Shown here: positions 1 to 7,700 of the stretch, piece after piece | Position numbering within the stretch: position 1 is the first letter of the stretch | Layout: each line of letters starts with the position of its first letter | Assembly: GCA_046546095.1 (NCBI GenBank) | Contig: JBKGYK010000007.1 | Coordinates: forward strand, 1-56,373 | From: JAQIBY01 sp046546095 | GTDB taxonomy: Bacteria > Bacteroidota > Bacteroidia > Bacteroidales > ML635J-15 | DNA: 56,373 nt | Direction of reading: 5' to 3' | Position numbers and translations under genes: made by a program | The notes under the pieces: generated by a model | Databases searched by the model: none | Seen by the model: only the letters and a program-made list of their open reading frames with translations | What the model was told of the DNA's origin: nothing

Positions 1-52
1 CAATCATTACCCACTCCTGTCTGCCTTAGGCATGAAAATTTGCAGTAGAACC
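1..52 (-). repeat. Dispersed repeat, copy 1 (inverted relative to copy 2)
   Basis: Read on the minus strand this is nearly identical to 3087-3144: both start with GGTTCTACTGCAAA, continue through TTTCATGCCTAAGGC and end in ATTG. Copy 1 lacks one GTAATG unit and has one substitution. The palindrome TGCCTAAGGCA lies inside. The copy touches the broken end of an ORF6N gene at about position 52. It reaches the edge of the window, so its true length is unknown. Confidence 0.85.
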
Positions 53-240
53 ATCTTGTAAGAGGCAAGAAAGTGATGATAGACCGTGAATTAGCAGAAT
101 TGTACGGTGTAGAAACACGAGCATTAAACCAAGCCATAAGACGAAATGCAAAACGTTTTCCTGAAGACTTTATGTTCCAGATGACAACAGACGAATTTGA
201 AGAATGGAAATCACAAATTGTGATATCCAAGTTAAAATAA
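52..240 (+). pseudogene. 5'-truncated ORF6N-domain protein fragment
   Basis: The frame reads HLVRGKKVMIDRELAELYGV and continues to a TAA at 238-240. This is the core of the ORF6N DNA-binding domain, a family found in phage and mobile-element proteins; the following gene has the same block. The usual N-terminal residues (about 15) are missing and no start codon lies in frame. Homology begins exactly where the repeat copy at 1-52 ends, so the gene was cut at the repeat. The C-terminus is also short (the reading frame ends about 20 residues after the DFMFQ motif). It is probably not functional. Confidence 0.75.
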
Positions 241-269
241 TTAAATTTGTAATAAATTAAATTAGAAAA

Positions 270-812
270 ATGGATGAATCAATACTACCTGCAGAAAGAA
301 TAGCTAATAAAATCATATTATTGAGAGAAGAAAAGGTAATGATTGATTTTCATTTAGCAGAATTATACGAAATAGAAACCAGGGTGCTCAAACAGGCAGT
401 AAGACGAAATATAGATCGTTTCCCTAAAGACTTTATGTTTGAATTGACAGATAGAGAGATAGATATAATGGTATCACAAAATGTGATACCATCAAAACAA
501 GTGCTTGGAGGTGCAAAACCATTTGCATTTACAGAAACCGGGGTTGCAATGTTGTCAAGTGTATTAAAAAGTAAAAAAGCAATAGAAATTAATATTGCAA
601 TAATGAGAACTTTCGTGATGCTCAGAAAAATGTTTTATGAGAACAAAGAAGCCCTAAATCGCTTAGAGGATTTTGACAAAAGACTTGCGGAACATGATGA
701 TAAAATTTTGTTGTTATTTGAATACATAAAACAATTTGAAGAATCAAAGCAGGAAGAACTTGATTATAAAAACAGGAAACGCATAGGATTTAAACCCCCA
801 GAAAAAGATTAA
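270..812 (+). CDS. ORF6N domain-containing protein
   Basis: A 180-residue protein whose first ~95 residues form an ORF6N domain: the block EKVMIDFHLAELYEIETRV, the stretch RFPKDFMFEL, and then GVAMLSSVLKS, the typical end of the domain. The remainder (about 120-165) is rich in charged residues and probably a coiled coil. ORF6N domains are DNA-binding modules of phages and integrated elements; the target here is unknown. It begins 30 bases after the stop of a truncated paralogue, so the two look like a tandem pair, one of them broken. The start ATG at 270 gives the usual short lead before the domain. No neighbouring phage structural genes are present. Confidence 0.8.
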   Translation: MDESILPAERIANKIILLREEKVMIDFHLAELYEIETRVLKQAVRRNIDRFPKDFMFELTDREIDIMVSQNVIPSKQVLGGAKPFAFTETGVAMLSSVLKSKKAIEINIAIMRTFVMLRKMFYENKEALNRLEDFDKRLAEHDDKILLLFEYIKQFEESKQEELDYKNRKRIGFKPPEKD

Positions 813-900
813 AAAATCACACACAAACCCCGTAGCCAAAACCCCTTACGCCCGAATCAACCGCTGTTTTGACTACTCCCCACAAAGTAGGAAAACCTGC

Positions 901-1104
901 TTGTACGACAGGCGGACTGCTGCGGAGAAAGTTACCCCTCAAGTTACCCCACAAGTCAGTAAATTATTGAATGTGCTTGAAGGACAACATAAACGCCAGG
1001 AACTTCAGGAGAGATTAGGGCTTTCAGACAGAAAACACTTCAACCAAGATCGAAGTCAGATTAGAAGAGGAATCTGTTTGGTTGACACAAGCCCAAATGG
1101 TTGA
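901..1104 (+). pseudogene. C-terminal winged-helix tail of an ATP-binding (AlbA_2-type) or Fic-type protein, remnant
   Basis: The frame reads KVTPQVTPQVSKLLNVLEG, then RQELQERLGLSDRKHF. The TPQVTPQV linker followed by a small winged-helix segment is the typical end of AlbA_2/HATPase_c_4 'ATP-dependent helicase-like' and Fic proteins. Only this tail is present; nothing upstream encodes the main domains. The homology stops at about 1045, where the same bases begin to encode the RhuM reading frame in another phase, so the tail has been joined to a different gene. The TTG at 901 is unlikely to be a genuine start. The preceding bases (CCTGCTTGTACGACAGGCGG) resemble the GC-rich palindromic repeat seen at 1792. 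Confidence 0.5.
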
Positions 1105-1885
1105 ATTATTTCAATCAAGCAAGCAAAATATCAGTTTGCATATTAATAACATTTACAAGGAAAAAGAGCTTGCTTTTGATTCAACTGTCAAGGAATACTT
1201 GACTGTTCAGAAAGAAGGTAACAGAAATGTTTCCCGTTTAATGAAATACTACAATCTGGATGTAATAATATCAGTTGGTTATCGTGTAAAATCATTACGT
1301 GGTACACAGTTTCGTATTTGGGCAAACCAAGTGTTAAAAAACTACCTGCTAAAAGGATATGCAGTAAATCAGCGTGTTGACCGGATCGAAAACGATGTGC
1401 ATACGGTAAAAAAAGAACTCGGAGAAATAAAACTACAACTGAATACTTCGCTGCCGGCAAATCAGGGGATATTTTACGATGGTCAAACATTTGATGCCTA
1501 TGCTTTTGTTTCCGGATTAATAAAATCTGCAAAAAAATCTATTATCCTGATTGACAATTACATTGACGAATCGGTTTTAACATTGCTGTCGAAACGAAAC
1601 AAAACTGTGGATGCCTTTATTTACACAAAAACCATAAGCAAGCAACTCAAACTCGACATCAAAAAACACAATCAACAATACCCCAAAATCGACCTTAAAA
1701 GCTTTGAAAAATCTCACGACAGGTTTTTGATCATTGATAAGGAAACAGTTTATCACATTGGCGCATCATTGAAAGACCTGGGCAAGAGATGCCTGCCTGC
1801 CGGACAGGCAGGGTTTGCATTTTCTAAAATGAATATGGACAGCCTTGAACTCATTAACAAGCTGGACGGCAATGCAAAACCCTAA
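1082..1885 (+). CDS. RhuM-family protein with C-terminal PLD-like region, 5' end lost
   Basis: Residues 1-90 match the 'virulence protein RhuM' N-terminal DNA-binding-like region (LTQAQMVELFQSSKQNISLH, then NVSRLMKYYNLDVIISVGYR). After a coiled-coil linker, a C-terminal part contains GIFYDGQTFDAYAFV, IILIDNYID and HDRFLIID, as in Bacteroidota RhuM relatives with a phospholipase-D-like fold. The RhuM frame extends upstream to about 1022 (FQTENTSTKIEVRLEEESVW) without a start and then meets a TAG, so the first ~8 residues are missing; TTG at 1082 is the only listed start. The C-terminus carries an in-frame palindromic insertion (1792-1812). It is an accessory gene, possibly expressed but more likely decaying. 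Family biochemical function is not established. Confidence 0.65.
   Translation: MTQAQMVELFQSSKQNISLHINNIYKEKELAFDSTVKEYLTVQKEGNRNVSRLMKYYNLDVIISVGYRVKSLRGTQFRIWANQVLKNYLLKGYAVNQRVDRIENDVHTVKKELGEIKLQLNTSLPANQGIFYDGQTFDAYAFVSGLIKSAKKSIILIDNYIDESVLTLLSKRNKTVDAFIYTKTISKQLKLDIKKHNQQYPKIDLKSFEKSHDRFLIIDKETVYHIGASLKDLGKRCLPAGQAGFAFSKMNMDSLELINKLDGNAKP
1792..1812. repeat. GC-rich palindrome inserted in frame in the RhuM-family gene
   Basis: CCTGCCTG CCGGA CAGGCAGG is an 8-bp inverted repeat around a short loop. It is translated as CLPAGQAG between the conserved GASLKDLGK and FAFSKM blocks, which are normally separated by about one residue. It therefore looks like a small mobile palindrome that kept the frame. 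Confidence 0.7.
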
Positions 1886-1904
1886 GCTCATTATACAAGG
1901 ACTC

Positions 1905-2165
1905 TGGATCAACCAGCGCAACTCCGGGTTCAACAGCCCTTACAAGTTTTCAGAGAAAGCTTGTCCGGCGGAACAGGGTGGAGACGGAGAACTTGACAGC
2001 GAGAGTGGCTACAACTACTTTGGAGCGAGGTATTACGATAGTGAGCTGAGTAATTGGCTAAGTGTTGACCCGATGGCAGAAGCCCGCAGCTGGGTATCCC
2101 CCTACAGCTATGTGCAAAACAGCCCGGTGATGAGAGTGGATCCGAGCGGGGCGCTGGATGAGTAG
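1905..2165 (+). pseudogene. RHS repeat-associated core domain fragment
   Basis: The reading frame (open from 1845) contains the hallmarks of the RHS core end: NSPYKFSEK, SGYNYFGARYYDSELSNWLS, VDPMAE and SPYSYVQNSPV, followed by DPSG and a stop. RHS proteins are normally over a thousand residues long, carrying YD repeats and a variable toxin after the core; here only the core remains and no toxin domain follows. The upstream part of the frame overlaps the end of the RhuM-family gene and has no RHS similarity, so this is a fusion remnant. An 11-residue in-frame insertion (1959-1991) interrupts the motif. The small membrane-protein gene that follows could be the leftover partner of a lost toxin. 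Confidence 0.75.
1959..1991 (+). repeat. Short in-frame insertion in the RHS core
   Basis: These 33 bases encode ACPAEQGGDGE between KFSEK and LDSESGYNYF, where RHS cores normally have only one or two residues. The GC-rich start (GCTTGTCCGGCGGAACAGGG) resembles the palindrome at 1792. It is a candidate second member of a protein-embedded repeat family. Confidence 0.45.
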
Positions 2166-2201
2166 ATCAGGCTGGAGCCATACAGAAAGGATTAATGGAC
2201 G

Positions 2202-2699
2202 ATGAAAACAAAAATTATAATTATCATATCTGCGAGTTTAGTCATAATTGCTTTAACACTGTTGATAATTAAATTTTCAAGAGAAAAAGCTATGTCTGCA
2301 AAAGTTAAAATCGAAACAATTAACTTCTCGAATAAAAATGATGTTTATGTAAGAGCAATGGCATGGGGCTTAGCAGGAAACCATAATGTAATTGCACTCT
2401 CAGACGAGCCATTTTATCCGGAAGGAAGAAAAGTGATTCATGGTGAAGACATTGTTTTTTATACGACAGAATTGTATTACAAAAAAATAAATGATACCTG
2501 CTTGAGTGTTGCCGTGTCAAATAGTTCTATACATGATGAGAATCCTGACAATTTAAATGGGATTATGATTAATTTACATAAATTGAAATCCTCTGATGAC
2601 ATACTTAAATTTGATAAAGAGTATAAATCTTTAGGACACAATAAAATATGCATTTTTGATTCTAATAAGAAAGAAGAGAAAACATTACCTTTGGATTGA
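2202..2699 (+). CDS. Small membrane-anchored protein of unknown function
   Basis: A 165-residue protein with one N-terminal hydrophobic segment (residues 4-24, KIIIIISASLVIIALTLLII) followed by a soluble region of about 135 residues with no recognised motif. The segment could be a membrane anchor or an uncleaved signal. It begins 36 bases after the stop of the RHS core fragment. In RHS loci the gene in this position is often the immunity protein for the C-terminal toxin, so an orphan immunity protein is possible, but this is inferred from position only. The start at 2202 is chosen because the hydrophobic segment follows at once. Base composition is AT-rich compared with the housekeeping genes of this window. 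Confidence 0.55.
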   Translation: MKTKIIIIISASLVIIALTLLIIKFSREKAMSAKVKIETINFSNKNDVYVRAMAWGLAGNHNVIALSDEPFYPEGRKVIHGEDIVFYTTELYYKKINDTCLSVAVSNSSIHDENPDNLNGIMINLHKLKSSDDILKFDKEYKSLGHNKICIFDSNKKEEKTLPLD

Positions 2700-2834
2700 A
2701 AAATTGAGCGATGATAATAAAATAGTCATTACAGTCCGGCAATATTTTTCAATTTGCTTTTTCTGATAAATGAGTCAATAATTCCCTTATGTTTTGTTTT
2801 AGCATATCGAATAAATTTTATAAGCAACATAAAA

Positions 2835-3113
2835 ATGAGGAATAATGAATCACAAATAAGTGGGAGTTTGATTTATAAAGACATTTGTCAACGAATTGAA
2901 CAAACAAAATCAAGTTTAGCTAAGACAGTTAATTCGGAACTAACAATGCTTTATTGGTATATCGGCAGTCGTATAAATCATGAGATTCTTCAAGATAGAA
3001 GGGCAGAATATGGTAAACAAATTGTGTCGCAACTTGCGACATTATTAACTCAAAACTATGGAAAAGAGATTGAAGTTAGGAATTTAGGTTCTACTGCAAA
3101 CTTTCATGCCTAA
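2835..3113 (+). pseudogene. DUF1016 (YhcG-like) N-terminal domain, 3'-truncated
   Basis: From the ATG at 2835 the protein contains LYWYIGSRINHEILQDRRAE and YGKQIVSQLATLLTQNYGKE, the start of the DUF1016 N-terminal domain; full-length members are about 350 residues with a C-terminal PD-(D/E)XK-type nuclease domain. Here homology ends at VRNL (about 3086), and the last residues (GSTANFHA, stop) are read from the dispersed repeat at 3087-3144. The nuclease half is absent. The same repeat, in the other orientation, truncates the ORF6N gene at position 52. An upstream in-frame start at 2754 has no family support. Confidence 0.75.
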
Positions 3114-3144
3114 GGCAGACAGGAGTGGGTAATGGTAATGATTG
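3087..3144 (+). repeat. Dispersed repeat, copy 2
   Basis: GGTTCTACTGCAAACTTTC, then ATGCCTAAGGCAGACAGGAG, ending TGGTAATGATTG. It is an inverted copy of 1-52 and shares its first 17 bases with 56020-56036. It supplies the stop codon of the truncated DUF1016 gene. Between here and 3208 the sequence is AT-rich and I see no gene. Confidence 0.85.
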
Positions 3145-3208
3145 AATTATTACTGTTGAGTAAAATTAAGAATTAGAAAGAATAACCGCTCGTCAATAAA
3201 AATTATAC

Positions 3209-3364
3209 TGGCAGGGCTAAAGCCCATTCCATCTTTCATGTTCTTATCACCCGCGACCTGAAGGATGGGGAGTAAGTGTGTACTTAACCAGAGCCGATTA
3301 ACCCCGGCATTTATGTCGGGGTTTTGAGGCGAAATATAAAACAGAAAGGGCTTTAGCCCTGATA
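3209..3364. mobile_element. Small palindromic (MITE/REP-like) element, copy A
   Basis: The ends are inverted: GGCAGGGCTAAAGCCC at the left and GGGCTTTAGCCCTGATA at the right. Inside is a near-perfect hairpin, AACCCCGGCAT-TTAT-GTCGGGGTT (3300-3323), and a CGACCTGAAGG box. The right ~70 bases are, in reverse complement, about 85-90% identical by eye to 56072-56143. No transposase gene is present, so it would have to be moved in trans; REP-associated IS200/IS605-type transposases are a plausible source, by inference only. It abuts the broken end of the toxin gene at 3369. Confidence 0.75.
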
Positions 3365-3368
3365 TGAT

Positions 3369-3590
3369 TTAGCAATAAACGCATCCAGAAAAGCATAAAT
3401 CACGCAAAACCGCTGTTCGAATATTGTCATACCTGATATTACAGGCTTTTGGATTTTTCTCAATAAGGGAAATATTTTCCCGGATTTGCCTGACATATCG
3501 TTTGCCAAGTCCTGTTTGTTTCCCCTCGTACCAAAATGCAGCTTCCCTGATATCCCTTTTTGCAAGAAGTAGGATGATGGCTTTATACAT
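3369..3590 (-). pseudogene. RelE/ParE-type toxin, C-terminally truncated
   Basis: A 73-residue product whose first 60 residues fit the ParE/RelE toxin pattern: REAAFWYEGKQTGLGKRYVR, then IEKNPKACNIRYDNIRTAVL. Family members continue for another 25-30 residues with a hydrophobic strand (F-P-F-x-I-H-Y type) and a final HTSRNP-like motif. Here the protein drifts into LRDLCFSGCVYC and stops 4 bases before the palindromic element at 3209-3364. The missing part probably went when the element arrived or through later decay. Its start codon overlaps the end of the antitoxin gene by 8 bases, the usual arrangement. It is probably inactive, because the C-terminal catalytic strand is lost. Confidence 0.7.
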
Positions 3591-3816
3591 TACAATCCGT
3601 TTTCAATACATCCATAGCATCATTGAAATCCTCCGCAGAATCCGGATTTTTAATATAATTTTCAAGTCTCTCCTTTACCAAATGTTTATGCCATTCCGGA
3701 ATGGCAATTTCTTGTTCAATGCCCTTATATTTTTCTTTTAACTTATTCCATTCCTTTATTGGAATAAAAACACCTGTTGTTTTTCCTTTGCTATCTGAAA
3801 TATACTGTAAATTCAT
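3583..3816 (-). CDS. Antitoxin of a type II toxin-antitoxin pair
   Basis: A 77-residue protein starting MNLQYISDSKGKTTGVFIPI with an IKEWNKL segment, the pattern of short Bacteroidota addiction-module antitoxins: an N-terminal DNA-binding strand and helices, then a charged helical tail (residues 40-77) that would wrap the toxin. It lies upstream of the toxin remnant and overlaps it by 8 bases, so translation would be coupled. Such antitoxins usually repress their own promoter, which would lie in the AT-rich 3817-3960 region. With the toxin truncated it may be an orphan. Confidence 0.65.
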   Translation of the reverse strand: MNLQYISDSKGKTTGVFIPIKEWNKLKEKYKGIEQEIAIPEWHKHLVKERLENYIKNPDSAEDFNDAMDVLKTDCNV

Positions 3817-4057
3817 AACATATTATTTGAGTCAAAAATAGACGATGCTTTTGCTAAAATACGAAATTTAAACACGTAAAAAAAAATGTTTTTAAAGCTC
3901 AATAAATGAAATAAAACAGCAATTAATCCTTAAAAACAAAAGCTATACAAACTTTTTGTTACGAATTAAAAATCAAAATTATTTTGTTGGGCTACCTATG
4001 ATCCCAATGCTTGTTGCAAAGGTTTTTGCTACAAACATACGACCCCGGCCAGATCAG

Positions 4058-4315
4058 CCCCAACCTGTCAGGTCTCCGTGCATCGAAGGAATGGGTTTGT
4101 TTTGGAATATACCTTTGTGGCATGTCGACCTGACAGGTTGCCTGCAGTCGCTTCTCGCTTCTCTGCCTGCAAAGCCCTTTAACGATGAGTCCCAACCTGC
4201 CGAATCTCCACGCATCAAAGGAATGGGTTTGTTTTGGAATATACCTTTGAGGCATGTCGACATGACAGGTTGCCTGCACTGGCATCTCTGCCAGCAAAGC
4301 CCTTTAACGATGAAT
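4058..4315. repeat. Two-copy tandem repeat with palindromic arms
   Basis: Copy 1 is 4058-4190 and copy 2 is 4191-4315. Both run from CCCAACCTG to AAAGCCCTTTAACGATGA and share GGAATGGGTTTGTTTTGGAA. In copy 1 a perfect 13-base inverted repeat, AACCTGTCAGGTC (4062-4074) and GACCTGACAGGTT (4127-4139), bounds the core; in copy 2 the left arm has decayed. Open frames on both strands here (for example 3956-4324) simply read through the repeat and have no gene-like features. The rest of 3817-4391 is AT-rich with no gene visible. Confidence 0.8.
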
Positions 4316-4351
4316 GTTGACTGATTGGCATCGATAATTTCCCGGGGTATA

Positions 4352-4386
4352 AAGAAAAAAGCCGTCCGGTGAACCGAACGGCTTTG
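4352..4386 (-). terminator. Rho-independent terminator after tRNA-Lys
   Basis: On the minus strand AAAGCCGT, a 12-base loop, then ACGGCTTT followed by TTTTTCTTT; it lies just past the 3' end of the tRNA. Confidence 0.8.
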
Positions 4387-4391
4387 TTTTC

Positions 4392-4467
4392 TGGTGACTG
4401 ATCGGAGGTTCGAACTCCGGACCCTCTGCTTAAAAGGCAGATGCTCTACCTGCTGAGCTAATCAGTC
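4392..4467 (-). tRNA. tRNA-Lys (anticodon TTT)
   Basis: The minus strand folds as a complete cloverleaf: acceptor GACTGAT pairing with ATCAGTC, D-arm GCTCAGCAGGTAGAGC, anticodon arm CTGCC-TTTTAA-GCAG type with TTT in the loop, and T-arm CCGGAGTTCGAACCTCCG. The CCA end is encoded (TGG at 4392-4394). A terminator follows at 4386. Confidence 0.95.
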
Positions 4468-4728
4468 AACCTTGTTCCCTCAATTGGGAGTGCAAATATA
4501 GAAGGTCATTTTCTAAAATCCAAAACATTTTTTGAAAAAAAAAACGCAATTTTATTTTTTGCCTTGATACTCCCCTGTATTTCAACTCTTACGACATCCA
4601 AAAAAAAAATATCTTAGGTTTTAACCAACCATTTTAATTTCTTTGCGTCTAATTAATTGAGGATTCACTTGAAAATTCCAGTGAAATTCTTTATTTTGCG
4701 TAAATATTATAAATAAAAATTTGTTCAG

Positions 4729-7700
4729 ATGAAACGACTAACCGGTTTAGTATTACTCTTCGCTATGTTATTGGGTGTTAACAATATGTTTGCCCAGATT
4801 GAGCAGGGTGGAAAGCCCCTGAGCTTTGAAAACATTGGCCTGAAAAATAATGTGGATAATGTTTTCGTGAATCCTCCGGACATGGAAAATGTTCGGGCAG
4901 AACACGATTATTTTGAAAAAAATGGCGAAATGCCACGTGTCTCTGTTATTATGGATGTTGATTTTACCATGGAAAATTCCGGAACATGGGATATACTTGA
5001 TGACGGAACAAAAGTATGGCGCCTTCGTATTACATCAGAAGATGCCATGGCCTTGAGCCTGCACTACAGCAAATTCCATTTGCCCGAAGGTTCTGCATTG
5101 TTCCTCTATAATGAAAACCAGATGCAGGTGGCCGGTGCTTTCACAGCCATGAATAATCCCGGTGATGGAAAACATTTCTCTACCCGTATTATTCAGGGCG
5201 AAACAACTACCCTGGAATATATACAGCCCCCGGAGGTGAACGGAAATGCACAACTTGAAATTTATAAAGTTTCATATTTTTACAGAGGCGTTGATGCTCT
5301 TGTTAGTTATTACAGGGACGACAAACCAACAGGATTTGGTGATTCAGGCCCCTGTGAAGTGAATGTCAATTGCCCGGAAGGCAACGACTGGCAGAATGAA
5401 AAACGCGGTGTGGCTATGATGTACATTCCCAGTGTAGGTGGAGGTGGCTTCTGTACCGGTTCGCTGGTGAACAATACTGATGAAGACGGAACCCAGTATT
5501 TTCTTACTGCAGACCATTGCGGTGGTGATCAGGATAACCAGGATGAATGGGAATTTTATTTTAACTTCGAATCCCCCGATTGTGCAGATCCCGGTTCGGA
5601 ACCTCCTTACGATGACATTGTGGGCGCAACAAAACTTGCCAGAGGCTCCATTAATGGCGGTACTGATATGTTATTGCTTGAACTGACACCTGACATCCCC
5701 GCCGATTATGGCGTATATTACAATGGTTGGGATCGCACCGATGTGCCTTCCAGTATTGGCATAGGTATCCATCACCCTGCCGGTGATATTATGAAAATTT
5801 CCCGCAGTGGCGCTCTGACGGTGTCAACTTACACAGGTTCTATGGCGGATGCTCACTGGGAACTTACATGGCAGTCAACTGCTACCGACTGGGGTGTAAC
5901 CGAAGGCGGCTCATCCGGTTCACCGGTTTTTGATGAGACCAGCAAACGAATTGTTGGGACACTTACCGGTGGGGCTGCCACATGTACAGACCAAACTGCT
6001 CCCGATTATTACGGACGTTTTGATCTGCACTGGGATGCCAACGGTGCTACCGATGCAGAACAACTTGCTCCCTGGCTGGATCCTACCAATTCCGGTCTCA
6101 CAGAACTGGACGGCTATGACCCCAATGCCACCGCTGATGATCTGGTAGCAGATTTCTCAGCCAATCAGACAAGCATCACACCCGGAACAGCAATTAACTT
6201 TACCGACCTTTCCGACGGACCCGATCCGATACAAACCTGGAGCTGGGAATTTGAAGGTGGTGATCCCGCTACAAGTGACGAGGAGAACCCCAGCAATATC
6301 AATTATCCTGATGAAGGTGTGTTCAATGTTACCCTCACAGTTAATGACGGCACCAATTCAGATGAGGAAATAAAAAATGGATATATCATGGTTTCTGACA
6401 ACCCCGATGGCCTAAATGCATCATTTGATGTCTCAGATAATAATATCGCACCCGGAGATTGTGTCGATTTTCAGGACCAGTCAACCGGCGACCCGGTGAC
6501 ATGGAACTGGACTTTCCCGGGAGCTGCCACCGCAAACAGTACAGAACAGAACCCCATAGATATTTGTTATGATGACCCCGGGGTATATGATGTGATCCTT
6601 GAAATTGGGGATGGAACAGATACAGATTCCTATACCTGGGTTGATTGCATTACCGTAGGTGATCCCGAAACGGAACCTCAGGCTTATTTTGCCGCTGATC
6701 AGACAACAATCCCTGCAGGAGGGGTGGTGACATTCACTGATACCTCTGTCAATGGCCCGTTTACCACCTGGGCATGGACTTTCGAAGGCGGAACTCCTGA
6801 GACCTCTGAATCATCAGGACCGGTTTCGGTTGCTTACATGACACCGGGTTTGTATGATGTTGAAATGCGTGTCGAACATGAGGACGGAAATACTTACATC
6901 GAGCTTAAAGAAGAGTATATTAACGTAGTTCCGGCAGCCGATGATCTTCCGGAAGCCAATTTTATTGCCGATTACACGGTGATAGCACCCGGAGAAACTG
7001 TCAATTTCCAAGATATCAGTACAGGAGCACCGTATCAATGGGAATGGATTTTCCAAAACGCAGACCCCGCTACTTCTACAGATCAGCATCCTCAGGATAT
7101 CCTCTATGCTGATGAAGGGGAGTTCGATGTGCAAATGATTGCCAAAAATTCGGAAGGCAATGATACCATTCTGAAAGAAAACTACATCATCGTAAGTGAA
7201 GAGGATCCTTGTCTGGATTCTGCAGTATCACCTATTGCTGACTTCAGAGCTACCGAAAGACTGATCTCTGCAGGTGACAGAATTTTCTTTGAGGACTTAT
7301 CTACCAACTATCCGGTTACCGGAAACTGGTTTTTCGAAGGAGGAAATCCTTCTTCCTGGAGTAACGGAACTCCCCTGAACGGCGTTGAATACAATGTTCC
7401 CGGTATTTATGATGTCACACGCAGTGTCAATAATGCATGTGGAAATGATTTGCTCACAAAAGATGAATACATCTACGTGTTTAGTGGGCAGGTCAATAAA
7501 TATTGTGATACCATCAGCAACCTCAGAGGCGGTGAAATTCCCAAAAAAATTGACGCACCCGATACATGGGGCTTTATCGCCGGTCACAATGGCGAACGGG
7601 TAAGATATTATGCTGATTATTTTGAAGATTTTACCTTCAGCCAGATTGAAGGCCTGATTGTACCGGTGAATAATTCCGTCCATGGTGATTACAATTCTTA

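Noticed and set aside
1188..1532. Minus-strand gene inside the RhuM region
   Set aside because: It is the shadow of the plus-strand RhuM frame and has no family features.
270..3113. Prophage
   Set aside because: ORF6N and RhuM proteins are common on mobile DNA, but there are no integrase, capsid, tail or lysis genes here.
4058..4315. CRISPR-like array
   Set aside because: Only two units of about 130 bases with no short direct repeats or spacers and no cas genes.
3956..4324. Open frames on both strands over the tandem repeat
   Set aside because: They repeat the same peptide twice because the DNA is duplicated, have no start context or family features, and run equally well in both strands.
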